Below are positions 60,463 to 64,000 of a stretch of 64,000 nt of DNA, one piece after another. Under the pieces are notes generated by a model. The model made no database searches. It was not told where the DNA came from and worked only from the letters and a program-made list of their open reading frames with translations. The DNA lies in assembly GCF_001613935.1 (NCBI RefSeq), contig NZ_LQCI01000050.1:1-64000 (forward strand), given 5' to 3'. The first letter of the stretch is position 1. Each line of letters opens with the position of its first letter. The stretch is from Amycolatopsis regifaucium. Lineage in GTDB: Bacteria > Actinomycetota > Actinomycetes > Mycobacteriales > Pseudonocardiaceae. Position numbers and translations under genes: made by a program.

Positions 60463-62163
60463 GTGCAGGCGATCGCAGGTCAGGAGGAGGATGGCGACTT
60501 CGCGATCTCGATTTCCGGGGAACCGCCGCGTCGTGGCTTGACCCTGGCGCGGTTCGTCGACGAAGTGCGCGGGCTGGAGGCGGAGCACTCACCCCGTTGG
60601 GTGCTCCCGTCGGTCGAGCGGACGTACCCGGCCCTGATCAAGGCCGGTCTCCGGGTGCGGCGGTGTCACGACCTGGAGCTGGTCGAGGGCCTCCTGCTGG
60701 CGCACGAAGGCCGCCCGCAGGAATCGCGGAGCCTGCGCGCGGCGCTGGCCAGAGCGAACGGGCAGGAGGCGCCCGCCGACGAGCCACCACTGTGGACCGA
60801 GGACGATCAGCCGACCCTGTTCGAGACGCGCGGCCCTCGGCTGCCGTCCGGCGTCACCGTGGTCGACGCCGCCCGTCTCGTGCTGGCCGAACAGGAGAAA
60901 CGGGTCGCCCTCACCGAACATCCGGAGCGGCTTCGGCTGCTCTTCGCGGCGGAGTCGGCGAGCGCGCTGGCGGCCGCGGAGATGTCGGCCGACGGACTGC
61001 CGTGGCGTGCGGACCTGCACCTCGAACTGCTCGCCGAGCAGCTCGGTCCGCGCGTCCCGGCCGGGCACCGGCCGAAGCGGCTGGTCGACCTGGCGGCGAA
61101 GATCAGCGACGCGTTCGGCGGGCGACCGGTCAACCCGGACGCCCCGGCCAGCGTCGTCCGCGCGCTCGGACGCGAGGGCATCGAGGTCACTTCGGCGAGG
61201 AAGTACCTGCTGCGCGACATCGACCATCCGGCCGTGCCACCCCTGCTGGAGTACAAGGAACTCGCGCGGCTGCATTCCGCCAACGGCTGGGCCTGGCTCG
61301 ACGAGTGGGTGCACGACGGCCGGTTCCGCCCGCATTACGTCGTCGGCGGGGTCGTCTCGGGCCGTTGGGCGAGCCGGGGCGGTGGCGCGCTGCAGATCCC
61401 GAAGATCCTGCGAACCTGCGTCCGCGCCGATCCCGGCTGGAAATTGGTGGTCGCCGACGCCGCCCAACTGGAGCCGCGGGTGCTGACGGCGTTGTCCGGC
61501 GACCGCAAACTGGCCGAGGTCGCCGCGGCCACGGATCTGTACGCCAGCCTCGCCGAGGCGATGTTCTCCGGCGTGCGCCGCGTCCCGGTGCCCGCCTGGG
61601 ACGAGAGAACCGACCGCGACCGCGCGAAGATCGCGATGCTTTCGGCGATGTACGGCGGTACCTCCGGCGAGGCGGGACCGCTACTGGCCTTGCTGCGGAC
61701 CAGGTTCCCGGACGCGGTGTCCTATGTGGAGCGTGCCGCGCAGGCCGGGGAACGCGGCGAACGCGTCCGCTCCCGGCTGGGCCGGACCTCACCCGCGCCG
61801 TCGGAGGCCTGGCGCGCGTTGACCGGCGGCGTCGCCGAGGACGAGGCCGCCGAGACCAAGGCACGTCAAGCGTCGCGCGGCTGGGGCCGGTTCACCCGGA
61901 ACTTCGTCGTGCAGGCGAGCGCGGCGGACATGACCGCGGTCCTGCTGGCCACCCTGCGCGGCAAGCTCCCCTCCCCCGCGCATCTGGTGTTCTTCCAGCA
62001 CGACGAGGTCCTGGTGCACACCCCGGCCGAGTTCGCCGACGAGGTGTCTCAGTCCATTGTGGACAGCATGGCCGAGGCGGCGCGGATGCTGTTCGGTGCC
62101 GCCTGCCCCGTCCGGTTCCCGCTGCACATCGCCGCCGTGGACACCTACGCCGATGCGAAGTAA
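60463..62163 (+). CDS. Family A DNA polymerase-like protein (3'-5' exonuclease/polymerase type)
   Basis: This 566-residue protein corresponds to the C-terminal half of Pol I. A degenerate exonuclease-like region precedes a palm/fingers domain. Motif A reads VVADAAQLEPRVLTALSGD (Asp kept, usual DYSQIELR altered), motif B RDRAKIAMLSAMYGG keeps Arg and Lys, and motif C is FFQHDEVLVHTP with the catalytic Asp. This is the actinobacterial bifunctional exonuclease/polymerase annotated beside polA in many genomes. The proofreading residues are not obvious. GTG 60463 is leaderless-type. A 23-base repeat follows the stop. Confidence 0.82.
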   Translation: MQAIAGQEEDGDFAISISGEPPRRGLTLARFVDEVRGLEAEHSPRWVLPSVERTYPALIKAGLRVRRCHDLELVEGLLLAHEGRPQESRSLRAALARANGQEAPADEPPLWTEDDQPTLFETRGPRLPSGVTVVDAARLVLAEQEKRVALTEHPERLRLLFAAESASALAAAEMSADGLPWRADLHLELLAEQLGPRVPAGHRPKRLVDLAAKISDAFGGRPVNPDAPASVVRALGREGIEVTSARKYLLRDIDHPAVPPLLEYKELARLHSANGWAWLDEWVHDGRFRPHYVVGGVVSGRWASRGGGALQIPKILRTCVRADPGWKLVVADAAQLEPRVLTALSGDRKLAEVAAATDLYASLAEAMFSGVRRVPVPAWDERTDRDRAKIAMLSAMYGGTSGEAGPLLALLRTRFPDAVSYVERAAQAGERGERVRSRLGRTSPAPSEAWRALTGGVAEDEAAETKARQASRGWGRFTRNFVVQASAADMTAVLLATLRGKLPSPAHLVFFQHDEVLVHTPAEFADEVSQSIVDSMAEAARMLFGAACPVRFPLHIAAVDTYADAK

Positions 62164-62165
62164 CC

Positions 62166-62188
62166 CGCATTTAGAGGACTGAACGCGG
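62166..62188. repeat. 23-base repeat, copy 1
   Basis: A CGCATTTAGAGGACT-type sequence ending AACGCGG starts 3 bases after the polymerase stop and recurs with one change at 62252. It is itself an imperfect inverted repeat (CGCATTTA ... TGAACGCG), so it may be a small hairpin or protein site. Confidence 0.6.
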
Positions 62189-62251
62189 ACAGTCGAGGGC
62201 GCCGGGGAAACCCACCGGAGGGTCACCAAACCGTGAGCCCCCACGCCAAAA

Positions 62252-62274
62252 CGCATTTAGAGGACTAAACGCGG
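62252..62274. repeat. 23-base repeat, copy 2
   Basis: Identical to copy 1 at 62166 in 22 of 23 bases. It overlaps the last codons and the stop of the convergent hrpA gene (stop at 62265-62267). Both copies sit at the ends of converging genes, so a terminator or repeat-family role is suggested. Confidence 0.6.
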
Positions 62275-63998
62275 GTGGCGGCGTCGTCCAGTGCCTTGAT
62301 GACGCGCTTCAGCGAGACGGGGTGCGCGGTACCGAGCGTCTGGGCGAAGAAGCTCACCCGCAGTTCTTCGATCATCCACCGGATCTCCCGCAGCGCGGGT
62401 GACGACGTCCCCGGCGGCACCGCGTCGAGCGCCGCCTGATATTCGTTACGCAGCCACACGATGTCGCCGGTGCGCTGGATGTCACGGGTCGGCTCGGTCG
62501 GGAGCTTCTCCAGCCGCCGTTCGATCCCCCGCAGGTACCGGACGACGTGCTTCAGCCTGTCCTGCCCGGTTTCGGTCACGAAACCCTTGTGCACCAGGCC
62601 GTCCAGCTGTGCCCGGATATCGGCGAGCGAGTCGGCCGGGCCTCGGGTGTCCGCCAGCCGTGTCTCGACGTCGTTGGCCGCGCGCAGGATCTTCTCGACG
62701 TCGGTCAGCACGGCGAGCACGCCGGGGTTCAGCCCGGCGCGCACCTTCTCCAGCAGTGCGGCGAAACCGGCCTCGTCCCAGCGCGGGCCGCCGTTGTCGG
62801 CCACGAGTTTGTCCACGGCGCAGTCGACACAGTCTTCGAGCAACGCCGCCACGGAACCGTGCGGATTGCGGTTCAGCACGAGCTTCGACGAGTTGCCGAG
62901 GTTGCGGGTGATGAACTTCATCGGCGACGGCAGGTTCAGCCGCAGCATCCGCCGCGTGCCCGCCCACATCGACTGTTCCTGCTGCCCCGGCGTGTCCAGC
63001 AGCCGCACCGCGACGGTGCCGCCTTCGTCGACCAGCGCCGGATACGCCTTGACGTCGTGCCCGCGCTGCTTGCTCGCGAACACCTTCGGCAGCTCACCGA
63101 ACGCGGGCGTCGTGAGGCCCTCGCGCTCGATGCTGTCGGCGGCCTTGGAGATCGTCGCGCGCACCTGGCCGCTCAGGTCTCGTTTGAGCGCCTCGATGTC
63201 CTTGCCCTCGGACACCTTCTTGCCGCGGATGTCCACCACGCGGAAGGTCATCTTCAGGTGTTCCGGCACCGCGGACAGCTGCCAGGCGTCGTCGGGGATG
63301 ACCACCCCGCGCAGCGCCTCCAGTTCGTCCGCGACGGCGTGCAGCAGCGGGCCGTCGGCGGGGCCGACCCGCGAGAGGACGAGCTTCGCGTGATCGGGTG
63401 CCGGTACGAAGTTGCGCCGGATCGCCTTGGGCAGCGACTTGATCAGCTGGGTCACCAGTTCTTCGCGCAGGCCGGGGACCTGCCAGTCGAAACCGTCCGC
63501 GGTGACCTGGTTCAGCACCGGCAGCGGGATGTGCACGGTGACGCCGTCCGCGTCCGCGCCCGGCTCGAACTGGTACGTGAGCTTGAAGGTCTGGCTGCCT
63601 TGCGTCCAGAAATCGGGGTAGTCGGCCTCGCGCACGCCGCCCGCGGTCTCGTTGATGAGCATCGTCTTCTCGAAGCTCAACAGGTCGGGCTCGGTGTGCC
63701 GGGCCTTCTTCCACCAGCTGTCGAAATGCCGAGCCGAGACGACGTCGGCCGGGACGCGCTGGTCGTAGAACTCGAAAAGGGTCTCGTCGTCGACCAGGAT
63801 GTCGCGGCGGCGCGCGCGGTTCTCCAGGTCCTCGACCTCTTCCAGCAGCGCGCGGTTCTCGGCGAAGAACTTGTGCCTGGTCTCCCAGTCGCCTTCCACC
63901 AGCGCGTGCCGGATGAACAGTTCGCGGCTCAGTTCCGGGTCGATCCGGCCGTAGTTGACGCGGCGGTCGGCGACCAGCGGGACCCCGTACAGGGTCAC
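62265..63998 (-). CDS. hrpA: ATP-dependent helicase HrpA, C-terminal part (cut by window edge)
   Basis: The 577 residues seen are the C-terminal portion of HrpA-type DEAH helicases, dominated by the DUF3418 domain: the block YPDFWTQGSQTFKLTYQFEPG, followed by HIPLPVLNQV, LPKAIRRNFVPAPDHAK and the final IRWMIEELRVSFFAQTLGT. The helicase motor domains would lie beyond position 64000, so the 5' end is missing. The ORF is open at the right boundary. The gene stops 5 bases inside the 23-base repeat. HrpA acts on stalled ribosome-mRNA complexes in E. coli; a similar role here is plausible. Confidence 0.93.
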   Translation of the reverse strand: MTLYGVPLVADRRVNYGRIDPELSRELFIRHALVEGDWETRHKFFAENRALLEEVEDLENRARRRDILVDDETLFEFYDQRVPADVVSARHFDSWWKKARHTEPDLLSFEKTMLINETAGGVREADYPDFWTQGSQTFKLTYQFEPGADADGVTVHIPLPVLNQVTADGFDWQVPGLREELVTQLIKSLPKAIRRNFVPAPDHAKLVLSRVGPADGPLLHAVADELEALRGVVIPDDAWQLSAVPEHLKMTFRVVDIRGKKVSEGKDIEALKRDLSGQVRATISKAADSIEREGLTTPAFGELPKVFASKQRGHDVKAYPALVDEGGTVAVRLLDTPGQQEQSMWAGTRRMLRLNLPSPMKFITRNLGNSSKLVLNRNPHGSVAALLEDCVDCAVDKLVADNGGPRWDEAGFAALLEKVRAGLNPGVLAVLTDVEKILRAANDVETRLADTRGPADSLADIRAQLDGLVHKGFVTETGQDRLKHVVRYLRGIERRLEKLPTEPTRDIQRTGDIVWLRNEYQAALDAVPPGTSSPALREIRWMIEELRVSFFAQTLGTAHPVSLKRVIKALDDAATRV

Positions 63999-64000
63999 CT

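Overview
The window looks like chromosomal DNA from a high-GC filamentous actinobacterium, most likely Pseudonocardiaceae and Amycolatopsis-like. This is inferred from the base composition, GTG/TTG starts, FO synthase (F420 cofactor), a DUF5302 protein, two WYL regulators, many alpha/beta hydrolases and SDRs, and leaderless-looking starts. No species assignment is possible from sequence reading alone. No rRNA, tRNA, CRISPR or phage module was seen, and no stretch over 300 bases is without a gene.

Layout. 0.2-3.3 kb: hydrolase, YdfG-like SDR and a degenerate IS1634-type transposase. 3.4-6.0 kb: FO synthase fbiC. 6.2-9.7 kb: a compact three-gene operon (2OG-Fe(II) oxygenase, SAM methyltransferase, carnitine-type acyltransferase). 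This is the most unusual unit here, because it holds the reaction types needed to make and acylate a carnitine-like molecule. 9.8-15.9 kb: exported proteins, a solute-binding lipoprotein, LysR regulator and two dehydrogenase-type enzymes. 16.1-17.8 kb: an intact IS4-family element inserted in the loop of a long intergenic palindrome. 17.8-26.2 kb: an atypical S8 peptidase, a decaying HxlR/haloalkane-dehalogenase locus, a quinone oxidoreductase, and a WYL/epoxide hydrolase pair. 26.3-30.8 kb: small proteins, lpdA, plsC and a prolyl aminopeptidase fused to an F420-type reductase. 30.9-33.9 kb: a LacI-controlled sugar-type operon. 34.1-40.1 kb: an Lnt-like protein, then a two-component system whose two genes flank a divergent ABC operon with degenerate ATPases. 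40.3-43.1 kb: TetR regulators, a hydrolase and DUF5302. 43.3-51.1 kb: valine dehydrogenase, then paaX-kynA-kynU divergent from creatininase-like, aryl-CoA ligase, SDR and enoyl-CoA hydratase genes. These probably form one tryptophan to anthraniloyl-CoA catabolic module. 51.1-56.1 kb: a second WYL regulator, VOC protein, and an SDR/phosphotransferase/phosphatase/SMP-30 operon. 56.2-64 kb: subtilisin, XRE-type regulator, fatty-acyl-CoA ligase, family A DNA polymerase and the C-terminal part of HrpA, cut by the window edge.

Themes that cross genes: (1) a family of long near-perfect palindromes with few or no U-tract features sits 3' of many genes; (2) at least eight genes have a TA-rich -10-like hexamer 6-7 bases before the start codon, as expected for leaderless mRNAs; (3) several loci show decay of key residues (transposase, haloalkane dehalogenase, HxlR regulator, ABC ATPases).
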